Positions 9,212 to 17,857 of a stretch of 64,000 nucleotides of DNA are shown here, piece after piece. The stretch lies in NCBI GenBank assembly GCA_947493005.1, contig CANLOY010000001.1, positions 620,001-684,000 of the forward strand, read 5' to 3'. The notes beneath the pieces were generated by a model that worked only from the letters and a program-made list of their open reading frames with translations, made no database searches and was not told the DNA's origin. Source of the DNA: an uncultured Roseivirga sp. GTDB lineage: Bacteria; Bacteroidota; Bacteroidia; Cytophagales; Cyclobacteriaceae. Each line of letters opens with the position of its first letter. The first letter of the stretch is position 1. Both the position numbers and the translations under genes were made by a program.

Positions 9212-10234
9212 TTAGTAAGTTTTTTCCAGATCAAATACTGCTCTTCCATAGCGTTCCATAAAAGCTTTTACTTTTTTGGCTTCTTTATCTTCAGTACCTC
9301 GCCATATGCCTCCATATTCCAATATTCCCTTACGAATGGTTGCATGTTCATAAGTCCAGTCATCAAACTTGTGTACTTTTTCTTTTTCCATAAAAATCTG
9401 CACCGCTGCAGACTGCATGACTAAATCGTTCCATCTATAGATATGACTAGCTCCCATTTGGTCGAAATGATGTAAAAAATGCTGAACTCGCTCACTTTTC
9501 CAAAACGATAGTTTGGATATGAAAAAGTTATTAAAGTACCCCCAATTGTCATACGTTCCCTTAACCTTAAGATGATCTTTCATTAGAGGGTATCTTATAG
9601 ACAAAAGCTGATACATTACGTTTCGCAGTTTATCCTTAAAATCAGGGTTCCATAGATGCTCATTAAAAAAAGTAGGTGATATCTTATTATCTCTGATATA
9701 GGCATGCAGGGCATCACTAAAGCCTTCTGTCAAACGGTGTGGTTCTCTAGAGTCCACTCGATATCCATATTCGAAATTATTACGTTCCATATATTCGAAG
9801 ATATCATAGTCTATGGGCGAGTGAAGTACTGAATCATCATCAAAGCGACAAACCCAATCGAACCCAAGGTCACTAGCAATATCAAACAATTGAAGCGTAT
9901 AGAACCTACACATATGTCGATGACCCATGCCCCATTCTCCATAAGCACTCCCTGCTGATGAAACCCACCTATCGGGTATTTTAGATTTGTCAAGAAAGTC
10001 CGGAACCTTAAACTCAACTTCTTGAAACGAAATCTCTGGACGCCCCTTAATTACCTGCTCCTGATCAGCCTCAGTATAATCTCCTTCATGAAATACAATG
10101 ATAGACTGGCGGAATTTGTCATTATAGTTCTCGTACAGCTTGTCGAGGCTGAGCTCAAGCATAGTCCGTGAATCTCGACCCCATTGAGGATCTTTTTGAG
10201 TGTTCTGTGCCAGGTAAACGAAGGTTGGATTCAT
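9212..10234 (-). CDS. GT15-like (Kre2/Mnt1-type) glycosyltransferase, copy 1
   Basis: A 340-residue protein resembling GT15, the alpha-1,2-mannosyltransferase family best known from fungal Golgi (Kre2/Mnt1, Ktr). The order of motifs fits. MGHRHMCRFYTLQ (about 103) matches the fungal Y-R-x-M-C-R-F block. CRFDDDSVL (about 133) stands at the metal-site EPD position. SPIDYDIFEYM and a following FEYGYRV match the IDYDxFxFM block. YRWNDLVMQSAAVQIFM with VHKFDDWTYEHA (about 275-315) matches the C-terminal RWxDxxxxSxAxxLF block and the aspartate/tyrosine/histidine stretch after it. No signal anchor is present, unlike the fungal Golgi enzymes. It is a close paralogue of 35708-36736. The donor is probably GDP-mannose or a relative, by family. 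It lies 30 bp downstream of the FUT8-like gene at 10265-11371 and is probably co-transcribed with it. Confidence 0.75.
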   Translation of the reverse strand: MNPTFVYLAQNTQKDPQWGRDSRTMLELSLDKLYENYNDKFRQSIIVFHEGDYTEADQEQVIKGRPEISFQEVEFKVPDFLDKSKIPDRWVSSAGSAYGEWGMGHRHMCRFYTLQLFDIASDLGFDWVCRFDDDSVLHSPIDYDIFEYMERNNFEYGYRVDSREPHRLTEGFSDALHAYIRDNKISPTFFNEHLWNPDFKDKLRNVMYQLLSIRYPLMKDHLKVKGTYDNWGYFNNFFISKLSFWKSERVQHFLHHFDQMGASHIYRWNDLVMQSAAVQIFMEKEKVHKFDDWTYEHATIRKGILEYGGIWRGTEDKEAKKVKAFMERYGRAVFDLEKTY

Positions 10235-10264
10235 TATTAACTTAACTGTTGATCTGTACAGGGC

Positions 10265-11371
10265 TTAGTTTTTACTAATATCATTCAGAGAGTCTGTAAA
10301 ACTCATCCATTTCTCAAAGTTGACCTTTTTTTCTCGTTTAAAGTACTCATCCCATTTTTGCCAGGTTCTTAACATTGCTCGAGGAGTTAAAGAAATTGAT
10401 TTGACGGCTGCGGTCATTGCTTTGCGATGGGTATTATAATGGAGTATATCTGGGTCGCTTAGCAGCACAGTTCGTGCAAGGCTTGCACCATTGTGAATGA
10501 GCACATTACATCTTTTCAGAAGTAAATAATCTACCAAAGCTTCAGCACCGTTTTCAACCGCAACCATTGGATCAGAAGCAATATATGCTGGCATTAGGGC
10601 TCCGGTTGGCCCTTTGCCTGCTGGTGCTGTTCCTTCTGAATGTAAAATAGTAGCGCAGCTTATAACCTCTAAACCATACGCCTTTTTGATTGCATCGAGA
10701 GAAGAAACGGAATCAGTAGCTACAAAAATCTTTGCCATTGGAAAACGTTTTTTTTCTATTTGAATACGTTTTAAATAACGATCCAAGACCAGAGAATTTT
10801 TTCGAAACAGTCTGGGCTCTGCCTCACTAATTGCATCTGTTCCACGAATATGAACGCCAATTATGGGACTATCTTTAAAGTGCTGTTCAGCAAAAACACC
10901 TGCTCTTTCTAGCAAGTATTGCTTAGGTCTTATGAAGCTTTTTATAAGTCGGTTGGAAACCCTCCTTAACCAGTCATCAGGATCATTCCATTCGAAAGGA
11001 ATCGCCAGGCAATCATTTCTGAGCTGGGAATGGTCTCCAAAATTATTGGTCAAGAAATGATTTTTATCAAAATGCACTCCTTCCATTCCTCCTCCCAAAA
11101 GTGCTTCTTCAGAGAAACTTTTTACTTCTTCTGGAATTACATCACTTGAATAGTTTTCCAATAATGGTTCAAAATAGTATTCCCAAACATTATGCTTACC
11201 CTGATAACCACTTGGTACCCAGTAACAACAATTTTTTCCAAAATACACTATCGGAATGGACTCAGCATTAAGTGCTCTTGGCAAATTAGCTACTACTTGT
11301 TGTATAAGCGAAAACAAGCCTGCATCACGCTCACAAATTACGAAGATTCGTTCCTTAGCTTGAGAAATCAT
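10265..11371 (-). CDS. FUT8/NodZ-like glycosyltransferase (copy 3, divergent)
   Basis: A 368-residue member of the same family, the most divergent copy. Motif I is intact (IGVHIRGTDAIS, about 175). Motif II is FVATDSVSSLDAI, without the Q-x-Q found in the others. Motif III is GAEALVDYLLLKRCNVLIH followed by NGASLARTVLL. The N-terminal signature is reduced to DAGLFSLIQQVVANL and NVWEYYFEPL. An extra loop of about 20 residues rich in Gly, Pro and Ala sits before motif III (APAGKGPTGAL). Its GT15-like neighbour starts 30 bp downstream, so the two may act one after the other on the same glycan. The altered motif II suggests a different donor or acceptor, which is inference. Confidence 0.75.
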   Translation of the reverse strand: MISQAKERIFVICERDAGLFSLIQQVVANLPRALNAESIPIVYFGKNCCYWVPSGYQGKHNVWEYYFEPLLENYSSDVIPEEVKSFSEEALLGGGMEGVHFDKNHFLTNNFGDHSQLRNDCLAIPFEWNDPDDWLRRVSNRLIKSFIRPKQYLLERAGVFAEQHFKDSPIIGVHIRGTDAISEAEPRLFRKNSLVLDRYLKRIQIEKKRFPMAKIFVATDSVSSLDAIKKAYGLEVISCATILHSEGTAPAGKGPTGALMPAYIASDPMVAVENGAEALVDYLLLKRCNVLIHNGASLARTVLLSDPDILHYNTHRKAMTAAVKSISLTPRAMLRTWQKWDEYFKREKKVNFEKWMSFTDSLNDISKN

Positions 11372-11623
11372 TTGTGTTCCAAGTTGTAGGTTAAATCAAA
11401 TGTTGATCTTTATTTTTCATTATTGAGGCTGTATAATTCTCAGTGTTTGACTCATTGAGAACCTAATTACTTTGACTCGACTATTCAAAGTAAAAGTTTT
11501 GTCTAAATTTAAATCGCCTGGCTCGTAAACTATACCTCTAACTCAATATTTTTGTATTGGGTTTTGAGTGTAGTAAAGTTATAAAAGAGATTTATTTCAC
11601 TTTCAAGCCATATATTGCTGCTA

Positions 11624-12514
11624 ATGAAAAAAATGCAAGATAATAATGTCTATTACAATCGATTTGTAATAGTTAAGAAACTTCTTAAGTCTATAGGTTT
11701 GTATGCACCTTATGAAGTATCAAATACCATTCTATCTCAGTACATTTTTTTTAGAAAACTCTTCCGTTTTCTTGGTTTATATCCTCACATGAAGGCAATG
11801 CACTTTTACAACGAAAATCCAAATTCCTTTATGGCACCTAAAGTGTATGAGTATGGGTGTATGATGAAAATGACCGATTTAAAAAAGACAGACGTTGTAC
11901 TTGATTTAGGTTGTGGAGAAGGTACTCTTACATTATCACTGGCCAAATCGGTCAAAAAGGCGGTTGGAGTGGATACACATTCCAGGTCAATTGAAGATGC
12001 CAGATTCAAAAGTTTAGAGTTAAAAAAGAAGGTAAATGCCGAGTTTTATTGTGAGAGAATAGAAAAACTAAACCTTCCTACCGGTAGTTTTGACAAAGTA
12101 TTCAGCTTTTCAGTAATTGAACATATTCCCAACTATGAAGAGGTTTTTCATGAACTTTATCGGTTGTTGGCAGAAGGAGGAGAACTAATTATTTCCGTAG
12201 ATAGTTTTAGCAACTTTGACCAAGAGCTTTTAAAAATTCACAAACATATATTTTTTGTTGAGAAGTACTTTACAAGTAACGAATTAAAAGATTTACTCTT
12301 AGGTCTTGGCTTTAAAACCGTTGAGATCAAACCTATCTTCAAAAGCTCATTTGCCAAAAAGTGGTTTACAAGGGTTATGAAGGATCCTGCGGAAAGTTTT
12401 GGTTTTCATAAACGCATCTATTCATTCCTACTATATTATGTTATTCGCTATCATGAGCGCAAAACAAAGGAGAGTAGTAACGGTATTTTTCTTTTGGCCA
12501 GGTGTGTGAAATAG
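11624..12514 (+). CDS. Class I SAM-dependent methyltransferase
   Basis: A ~296-residue Methyltransf_11-type enzyme. The SAM-binding motif VLDLGCGEGTLTLSL is near residue 90, AVGVDTHSRS follows with the acidic residue that binds ribose, and FDKVFSFSVIEHIPNYEEV near 150 is the post-motif region. The N-terminal 80 residues, including MAPKVYEY, are shared with a degenerate copy at 32418-32759. The start is taken at the ATG at 11624; a TTG three codons upstream is possible. It probably methylates a sugar or a glycan-linked group, judged from its place. The gene stands alone on + between a divergent FUT8-like gene and the Tat/GMC pair. The acceptor is not predictable. Confidence 0.83.
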   Translation: MKKMQDNNVYYNRFVIVKKLLKSIGLYAPYEVSNTILSQYIFFRKLFRFLGLYPHMKAMHFYNENPNSFMAPKVYEYGCMMKMTDLKKTDVVLDLGCGEGTLTLSLAKSVKKAVGVDTHSRSIEDARFKSLELKKKVNAEFYCERIEKLNLPTGSFDKVFSFSVIEHIPNYEEVFHELYRLLAEGGELIISVDSFSNFDQELLKIHKHIFFVEKYFTSNELKDLLLGLGFKTVEIKPIFKSSFAKKWFTRVMKDPAESFGFHKRIYSFLLYYVIRYHERKTKESSNGIFLLARCVK

Positions 12515-12735
12515 TATGCTCTCAGAGTATTTTTTTAGAATAAAAGCAAGAACTGACTGACTTTTCAACTTCACTCTCTTTAGTAGACTCTGATAAATTA
12601 AACATGGAATTATTGAAAGATGAACCTGTTAAAGCACATGGTCTTTTAATACTCAATTAAAGAGTCAGAGTTAATTAATCAAGATTGCCAATAAGATAAT
12701 TACACCCATTCAAATAAAATCTCTACTTTGGTATT

Positions 12736-12918
12736 ATGCGAAATATTAATCGTAGAAAGTTTCTTAGTTGGATGTTGTTTCTAACTTCCTTTATCAACAG
12801 CAAAATCGGAGAATCCAATTCGAGACATCGTGTGGTAATTGTAGATAATTGGTTTCTACTTGAAGAAGATTTAAAAAGCTTGAAAATCAAGACTCAAAAG
12901 AGTAGAATACTTACATAA
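12736..12918 (+). CDS. Small twin-arginine-signal protein upstream of GMC oxidoreductase
   Basis: A 60-codon frame that starts at ATG 12736, 36 bp before the GMC oxidoreductase. Its N-terminus, NINRRKFLSWMLFL, carries the twin-arginine pattern (R-R-K-F-L) followed by a hydrophobic stretch. The remaining ~35 residues include VVIVDNWFLLEEDL, a short conserved-looking tail. Small Tat-signal proteins are often found next to membrane-associated flavin oxidoreductases, where they can carry the partner across the membrane or anchor it. That role is inferred here. No better-known domain is visible. The spacing and strand support one operon with 12954-14363. Confidence 0.55.
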   Translation: MRNINRRKFLSWMLFLTSFINSKIGESNSRHRVVIVDNWFLLEEDLKSLKIKTQKSRILT

Positions 12919-12953
12919 GGGTTCAAAATCAACTCGACTAAAACACGAAAGCC

Positions 12954-14363
12954 GTGCTGGTAGATATTAATAGCATTGACACAAACGAACTAATTGACAA
13001 AACTTATGATATCTGTATATGCGGAGCCGGGCCAGCAGGAATAACCCTTGCACGAAAGCTGGCCAACAAAGGCAGGCATGTAGCCCTTATGGAAGGTGGT
13101 GGTAAAAAGTTTGAAGATAGTTCCCAACGGCTTTATGAAGGAAGCTCTATGGGTACTCCCTATCCGATTGCTGCTTCCAGGCTACGTTTTCTTGGAGGAG
13201 CTTCAAATCATTGGGGAGGTGAAACCAGATCTCTTGATGCCAGAGATTTTCAATCACTACCCTATCATGAATTCAATGAATGGCCCATCACAAAACAAGA
13301 GTTAGATATCTACGCGCAAGAGGTTAATCATATTCTGGACCTTGATAAGTCCGAGGTCAAAAATGACATTTTTAACGAAAAGGCTCCTAACCTTCCGTTA
13401 ATTAACCCCCTCTATCGATATTCAAAACCTATTACTCGCTTTGGTGAAAAGTATGTAGAAGAACTTACTAATTCTTCTAATATCTACCTTCATTTAAATG
13501 CTAATCTGGTTGATATTTCATTGGACAGTAATCATTCCAAGGTTATCCAGTTTGTCTTTCGTTCGGATCGCAACTCTCCTGTTTTTCCAATAAAGGCTAA
13601 GCATTTTATATTGAGCTGTGGTGGGCTGGAGAACCCACGAGCACTTTTGCTGGCGAATAAACAAATGCCAAACGGAGTAGGAAATACATATGATATGGTT
13701 GGGCGGCACTTTTGTGAACATATAGCTGCCACAATAGGAAATGCAGTAATGAGGTCTAAGCATGATTCACTTGGTTTCAATATCTGTTCAGACGCATTAA
13801 TGCAATCAAAGAAATGCCTTAGTTTTTTGGTGGAATTTGGTGCCATTACCACGGATAGCAGTGCTTCTTTTCTTGAACGTATGTATAATTCAATACTTGG
13901 GGGTGCAGAATTAGAATCAGAAATCTACGTCATTGTTCAACAAGCATGTAACCCGGAAAGCCGTGTTACGCTATCAAACGAAAGAGATCACTTAGGTCTA
14001 AAACGCCTAACACTGAATTGGCAACAGGCATCATTAGACTATCATACCATGCGAACTGCGGCAATTGAAGTAGCAAGTACGCTGGCCAAGCATGACATCG
14101 GTCGTATGAAAGTAGCTCCTTTTGTATTAGACAAAAGTGCAGAGATACCCATTGGCTTTATGAATCATCATATGTGTACTACAAGAATGAGCAAAGATGA
14201 GAGGACAGGAGTCGTAGATCAAGACTGTAAGATTTTCGGGTTAGATAACTTCTTCATTGCAGGCAGTAGTGTTTTTGCGAGTGCTGGTGTGTCCAACCCT
14301 ACATATACCATCATCCAACTTGCTTTAAGGCTAGGGGATCATATGGATGAATTACTTAATTAA
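12954..14363 (+). CDS. GMC-family FAD oxidoreductase
   Basis: A 469-residue flavoprotein of the glucose-methanol-choline oxidoreductase family. The FAD-binding CGAGPAG lies near residue 24. LRFLGGASNHWGGETR, near 78, is the GMC motif near the flavin. FILSCGGLENPRALL is near 220. The C-terminal catalytic block MNHHMCTTRMS with LFIAGSSVFASAGVSNPTYT-like residues (FFIAGSSVF) is near 400-450. The start is a GTG at 12954; no ATG gives a better fit before the Rossmann motif. Such enzymes oxidise alcohol groups, often on sugars. The upstream Tat-signal peptide protein suggests export of the complex. A hairpin follows 44 bp after the stop. Substrate unknown. Confidence 0.87.
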   Translation: MLVDINSIDTNELIDKTYDICICGAGPAGITLARKLANKGRHVALMEGGGKKFEDSSQRLYEGSSMGTPYPIAASRLRFLGGASNHWGGETRSLDARDFQSLPYHEFNEWPITKQELDIYAQEVNHILDLDKSEVKNDIFNEKAPNLPLINPLYRYSKPITRFGEKYVEELTNSSNIYLHLNANLVDISLDSNHSKVIQFVFRSDRNSPVFPIKAKHFILSCGGLENPRALLLANKQMPNGVGNTYDMVGRHFCEHIAATIGNAVMRSKHDSLGFNICSDALMQSKKCLSFLVEFGAITTDSSASFLERMYNSILGGAELESEIYVIVQQACNPESRVTLSNERDHLGLKRLTLNWQQASLDYHTMRTAAIEVASTLAKHDIGRMKVAPFVLDKSAEIPIGFMNHHMCTTRMSKDERTGVVDQDCKIFGLDNFFIAGSSVFASAGVSNPTYTIIQLALRLGDHMDELLN

Positions 14364-14406
14364 GCTAACTTCTTAACCTGAGTTCAGGACAGGAGAAGAA
14401 GTCATG

Positions 14407-14452
14407 CCGGAAAAATAAGCCTTTACTTAAGAATAAGGCTTATTTTATCCGG
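14407..14452. terminator. Long hairpin terminator
   Basis: CCGGA-AAAATAAGCCTT on the left pairs with AAGGCTTATTTTATCCGG on the right around an ~8-nt loop. The stem of about 16 pairs has one bulge. Its place just after the GMC stop, between convergent genes, fits a transcription stop for both strands. Confidence 0.6.
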
Positions 14453-14474
14453 TGTCTCTGCATAATTGACTTGA

Positions 14475-14529
14475 GATTCCTGATATTTTTCCTCTCTCTG
14501 CGCAAAGTTGAGAGGAAAAATCCTGGAAT
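14475..14529. repeat. Interrupted palindrome ending in GGAATGACGG
   Basis: A perfect 12-bp inverted repeat, ATTTTTCCTCTC (14485-14496) with GAGAGGAAAAAT (14510-14521), is extended by outer ATTCC/GGAAT arms and followed by GACGG. The form 'GAGATTCCTG...CAGGAATGACGG' resembles a widespread class of interspersed palindromic repeats. Copies elsewhere in the genome were not examined. Confidence 0.45.
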
Positions 14530-14697
14530 GACGGAATTAGTGCTGTTTTAGAGGTTTTTCGAAAATCTTATCCAGAACAGGTTATGAACGAGTATTGCAT
14601 TTTTGGTCAGAGCTACACTGCCAGAAATTAGGTAATGATCACTTGCTTGATAGCGGGCGAAATATGTTTGCAATGACAAATGTTAAAAGGCAGTGCT

Positions 14698-15657
14698 TTA
14701 TTGAAGTTGCATATTAATCCAATCAAATAGCTTCTTTAAACCATCTCTGGTAGTACCGGAAGGTTTCCAGCCAAGTTCGTTTAGTATTAAAGTATTGTCT
14801 GAATTCCTGCTTCTTGTTCCTTGAGGTCCTTTGATATGCTTTAATTTCAAACTTTTACCAGAGAAGTCAATATAGGCTTGCACTAACTCATTAATAGATA
14901 TCTCTTCATCAGAACCAATGTTAACAGGGCCATGAAAATCATCACTTTCCATTAACCGTTGTATACCCTCCATGCATTCATCAATGTATAAAAAGGAACG
15001 TGTCTGCTTCCCATCTCCCCAAACTTCTACTTCGGAATGATTCTCTGCTAGTAGTACTTTTCTGGCAAGAGCTGCAGGTGCTTTTTCTTTCCCTCCGTCA
15101 TAGACCATTTCAGGACCGAAAATGGTGTGAAATCGTGCAATCTTAGTAGTGATTCCATAATTACGCATGAATGAATGATATAGTCGTTCACTGAATAGTT
15201 TTTCCCAACCATATTCGCTCCCTGGCTGAGCAGGGTAAGCATCACTTTCTTTATAATTACCTGAATCAGGGCTCAGGTCATTGGTTTCAGGGTAAATACA
15301 AGCAGATGAAGGATAGAAAATTTTCTTCACTCCTTTCTCTGCAGATCTTTTGAGTACATTGAGGTTTATTAGTGAAGCATTATATACAATATCGGCATCT
15401 TTTTCACCAGTGAACATATAACCAGCTCCTCCCATATCAGCAGCCATTTGATACACTTCATCAAAGGGTTGGTTTATCAATTCTTTAACAAAAGAAATGT
15501 CTCTTAAATCCCCTACTTTAAAATCGTCTGCCTGACTTTCAGAAAAAAAAGGCTTTCTAATATCGCTTGCCATCACATGGTTCCCTTTTGACTTCAAGAA
15601 TTTCACCAGATGATTACCAACGAAACCGGCAGCTCCACATACCAGTATTTTTCTCAT
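14698..15657 (-). CDS. GDP-mannose 3,5-epimerase-like SDR enzyme (copy 2)
   Basis: A 319-residue paralogue of the genes at 3039 and 23145. It has NAD-binding GAAGFVGNH, ADMGGAGYMFTG, the cysteine motif PSSACIYPE (near 120) and YGWEKLFSERLYHS (near 155). FLYIDECMEGI and NIGSDEEISI lie in the C-terminal substrate domain. It differs from the other two in PSSAC instead of SSSAC and in several substrate-loop residues, so it may have a different substrate. It is divergently arranged with the FUT8-like gene at 15886, with ~230 bp between. The reaction expected from the family is GDP-mannose to GDP-L-galactose, or GDP-L-gulose as side product. Confidence 0.82.
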   Translation of the reverse strand: MRKILVCGAAGFVGNHLVKFLKSKGNHVMASDIRKPFFSESQADDFKVGDLRDISFVKELINQPFDEVYQMAADMGGAGYMFTGEKDADIVYNASLINLNVLKRSAEKGVKKIFYPSSACIYPETNDLSPDSGNYKESDAYPAQPGSEYGWEKLFSERLYHSFMRNYGITTKIARFHTIFGPEMVYDGGKEKAPAALARKVLLAENHSEVEVWGDGKQTRSFLYIDECMEGIQRLMESDDFHGPVNIGSDEEISINELVQAYIDFSGKSLKLKHIKGPQGTRSRNSDNTLILNELGWKPSGTTRDGLKKLFDWINMQLQ

Positions 15658-15885
15658 TTATCAGACTTGTTTGATGCCTAAACAATTATACATACTTTTT
15701 TCGCGTCAAAACTATAGCACACTGACTTAGTACGCATTTATTTCTCCTCCACCTCAAGTACATGTTGTCAAAAGCTTAAGCAATATTTATTCTATCTATA
15801 GAATAAAATGAACAGTCATACTTTCTTAACTTGACCCAAGCACAAAGTTTAATCAGCAGATTAAGCCCAGAGTCTATACTAAGAA

Positions 15886-17007
15886 ATGGATAAGTCAGAA
15901 AGCACCTTAAATAAGAAAAAACCATTAATATGGAAAGGAGAGTCTTATGAAAAGGTCCTTATTATTCATAATCATGATCTTCATGGTGCTGGATTCTGTG
16001 CACTGATTATCTATGCCCTTAACGGTATCCGAAAAGCGAAGGCTATGCAGGCGATCCCAGTCATTGACTTTAATGGTAACAATACCCTATACTTCTACGA
16101 TTCATCAAAAGGGGAATCTGTCTGGGCCTATTTCTTTGAAAATATCTCACCATTTAGTCCAGCTGAAATAATCCGGTGGTTGAAAACAGGTGAAATAGAT
16201 GAAAGTCAAGTACTTTATATTGACTCAGAAAAAGCGTCTAAGGACCATCAAAATGACCCTGATCGATTAGCTACCTTTTGGGCTTGGCAGAGACCAAAGA
16301 ACCCGGAAGGTTGGATGAAAGATAAAAGGGCCTTGGGAAGAAGTTATATTGAGGAATATGTAAAACCGCAGGCTAGCATTCAGAGCAAAGTAGATAGCTT
16401 TGTAAGCGAATATTTTAACACCAGTTTTATTATTGGCATCCATATAAGAGGGACGGATTTTCATTATGCCGTACCAACTTCAATCAAATCTTACCTACAA
16501 AAGATTGATGAGCTATTGATAAAAATGGATACTAACGATTATCAAATTTTTGTAGCAACTGACCAGCAACAATACCTTGAAATTTTCAAAGAACACCATG
16601 GAGGAAAGGTTTTATCATGGAATGCAATTCGATCAAACAACCATATTGCCCCCTTGAAATTCGATGAATTTAGTGGGTATAGGAAAGGGGAAGATGTATT
16701 GATCGACATACTTCTTCTTTCTCAATGTAATCATATAATTAAAGGAGCTGCTGCTGTAGGTGAATTGGCATTATGGTTCTGCCACCATGACCATATCACC
16801 GATTTTGCCATTGAAAGTGACTTTGTTAGAAAGCAATATGGACAATTGGAAAGTGCCTTCTCTCAATTAAACGTAGGAAATAAAAGGAAATCGATCTTAA
16901 GAATCTACAAACTAAGGGATCGTATCATTCGTAAGATGATGGCCTCGTGGGTTGGAAGAAATTTATCGGTTAGATATTCCTGGGCGAGGAGATTACTGAG
17001 GCACTGA
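15886..17007 (+). CDS. FUT8/NodZ-like glycosyltransferase (copy 4)
   Basis: A 373-residue copy, first gene of a + strand run (15886-21118). Motif I is IGIHIRGTDFHYA (about 185), motif II FVATDQQQYLEIF (about 223), motif III GEDVLIDILLLSQCNHIIK with GAAAVGELALWF (about 270). The N-terminal signature is GAGFCALIIYALNGI, with SVWAYFFENISPF. It is clearly the sister of 28426-29544: both start with IQ/LN-x-K...WxGxxYEKVLII and share the C-terminal FAIESDF and basic tail. The C-terminus is rich in Arg and Lys and may touch the membrane. Donor inferred to be a GDP-linked deoxy- or L-sugar; acceptor unknown. Confidence 0.8.
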   Translation: MDKSESTLNKKKPLIWKGESYEKVLIIHNHDLHGAGFCALIIYALNGIRKAKAMQAIPVIDFNGNNTLYFYDSSKGESVWAYFFENISPFSPAEIIRWLKTGEIDESQVLYIDSEKASKDHQNDPDRLATFWAWQRPKNPEGWMKDKRALGRSYIEEYVKPQASIQSKVDSFVSEYFNTSFIIGIHIRGTDFHYAVPTSIKSYLQKIDELLIKMDTNDYQIFVATDQQQYLEIFKEHHGGKVLSWNAIRSNNHIAPLKFDEFSGYRKGEDVLIDILLLSQCNHIIKGAAAVGELALWFCHHDHITDFAIESDFVRKQYGQLESAFSQLNVGNKRKSILRIYKLRDRIIRKMMASWVGRNLSVRYSWARRLLRH

Positions 17008-17047
17008 AAATATTTAGTTTGCAGGTTCTAAACATTTATTCAATTCG

Positions 17048-17767
17048 ATGAATTTAATAATTCCAATGGCAGGCAAATACATTCGCTTTAGAAATGCGGG
17101 TTATTCACTGCCTAAGTTTTTACTCCCTCTTGGAAATGGCAAGACCATTTTTCAGGAAATTATGGAACAGCTGGTTTCTGGCTACAACTTTGAAAACATT
17201 ATCATAGTTGCCAATCAAAACGACTATCAGCACACAGCCGAAATCGAATCAGCCATCAAAGCAAGCGGTATACATGAATTCGATCTTCTATTTATTGAAG
17301 ACACCAAGGGCCAGGCGGAAACTGCACTAGTAGGAATAAATCAATTAAAGAAAAAGCAATGCAGAAGCAAGAAAATCGTAATTCATAATATTGACACTGT
17401 TTTGTATGAGAGAGATATGCATCGAATAGATAAACTACTTGATACATATCATGGATATATAGATGTATTTATTGCCAATACTGACAATTATAGTTACGTC
17501 AAAACTGATGATAATAATGTCGTAACGGACATCAAGGAAAAAGAGGTGATTTCGAACAAAGCCACGACAGGATTATATGTCTTCAAAGACCTAAATGAAT
17601 ACGAGCGTTATTTTAAACAGATGAAAATAGCTGGAGAATATTACATAAGTCACTTATATGAGTTAATGCTCATTGACCAAAAAGAGATCATTGTGAATAC
17701 TAAAATGACAAGTACAATAATACTGGGTACACCGCAAGAGTACGAACAGCATAAAAACTCATTCTAA
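17048..17767 (+). CDS. Sugar nucleotidyltransferase-like protein
   Basis: A 239-residue NTP_transferase-fold protein, the kind that joins NTP and a sugar phosphate. MNLIIPMAGKYIRFRNAGY at the N-terminus, then LPKFLLPLG, matches the usual MAGxGxRFxxAGYxxPKPLIxVxG. The glycine of the G-x-R loop is replaced (K-Y-I-R), which may alter nucleotide binding. IEDTKGQAETALVG near 95 is the base-binding segment, and VIHNIDTVL near 118 stands at the metal-binding aspartate. Similar proteins are found in capsule loci, often with a small HAD phosphatase such as the one at 20723. It is the second gene of the + strand run, 40 bp after the FUT8-like gene. The nucleotide and sugar are not known. Confidence 0.75.
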   Translation: MNLIIPMAGKYIRFRNAGYSLPKFLLPLGNGKTIFQEIMEQLVSGYNFENIIIVANQNDYQHTAEIESAIKASGIHEFDLLFIEDTKGQAETALVGINQLKKKQCRSKKIVIHNIDTVLYERDMHRIDKLLDTYHGYIDVFIANTDNYSYVKTDDNNVVTDIKEKEVISNKATTGLYVFKDLNEYERYFKQMKIAGEYYISHLYELMLIDQKEIIVNTKMTSTIILGTPQEYEQHKNSF

Positions 17768-17857
17768 CTCAAGGTTTAAAATCCCAAAACATTGATTTTG
17801 AATAACTCTAATGCCATTAATTTCACCCCAAAGCATCATATTGATGATACAAGATCT

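Larger units (their letters stand above)
14364..14697. other. Intergenic region with two inverted repeats
   Basis: These 334 bp between the convergent GMC and epimerase genes hold a terminator hairpin (14407-14452) and a larger palindromic element (14475-14529), described in separate entries. No credible coding frame is seen. Confidence 0.6.
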
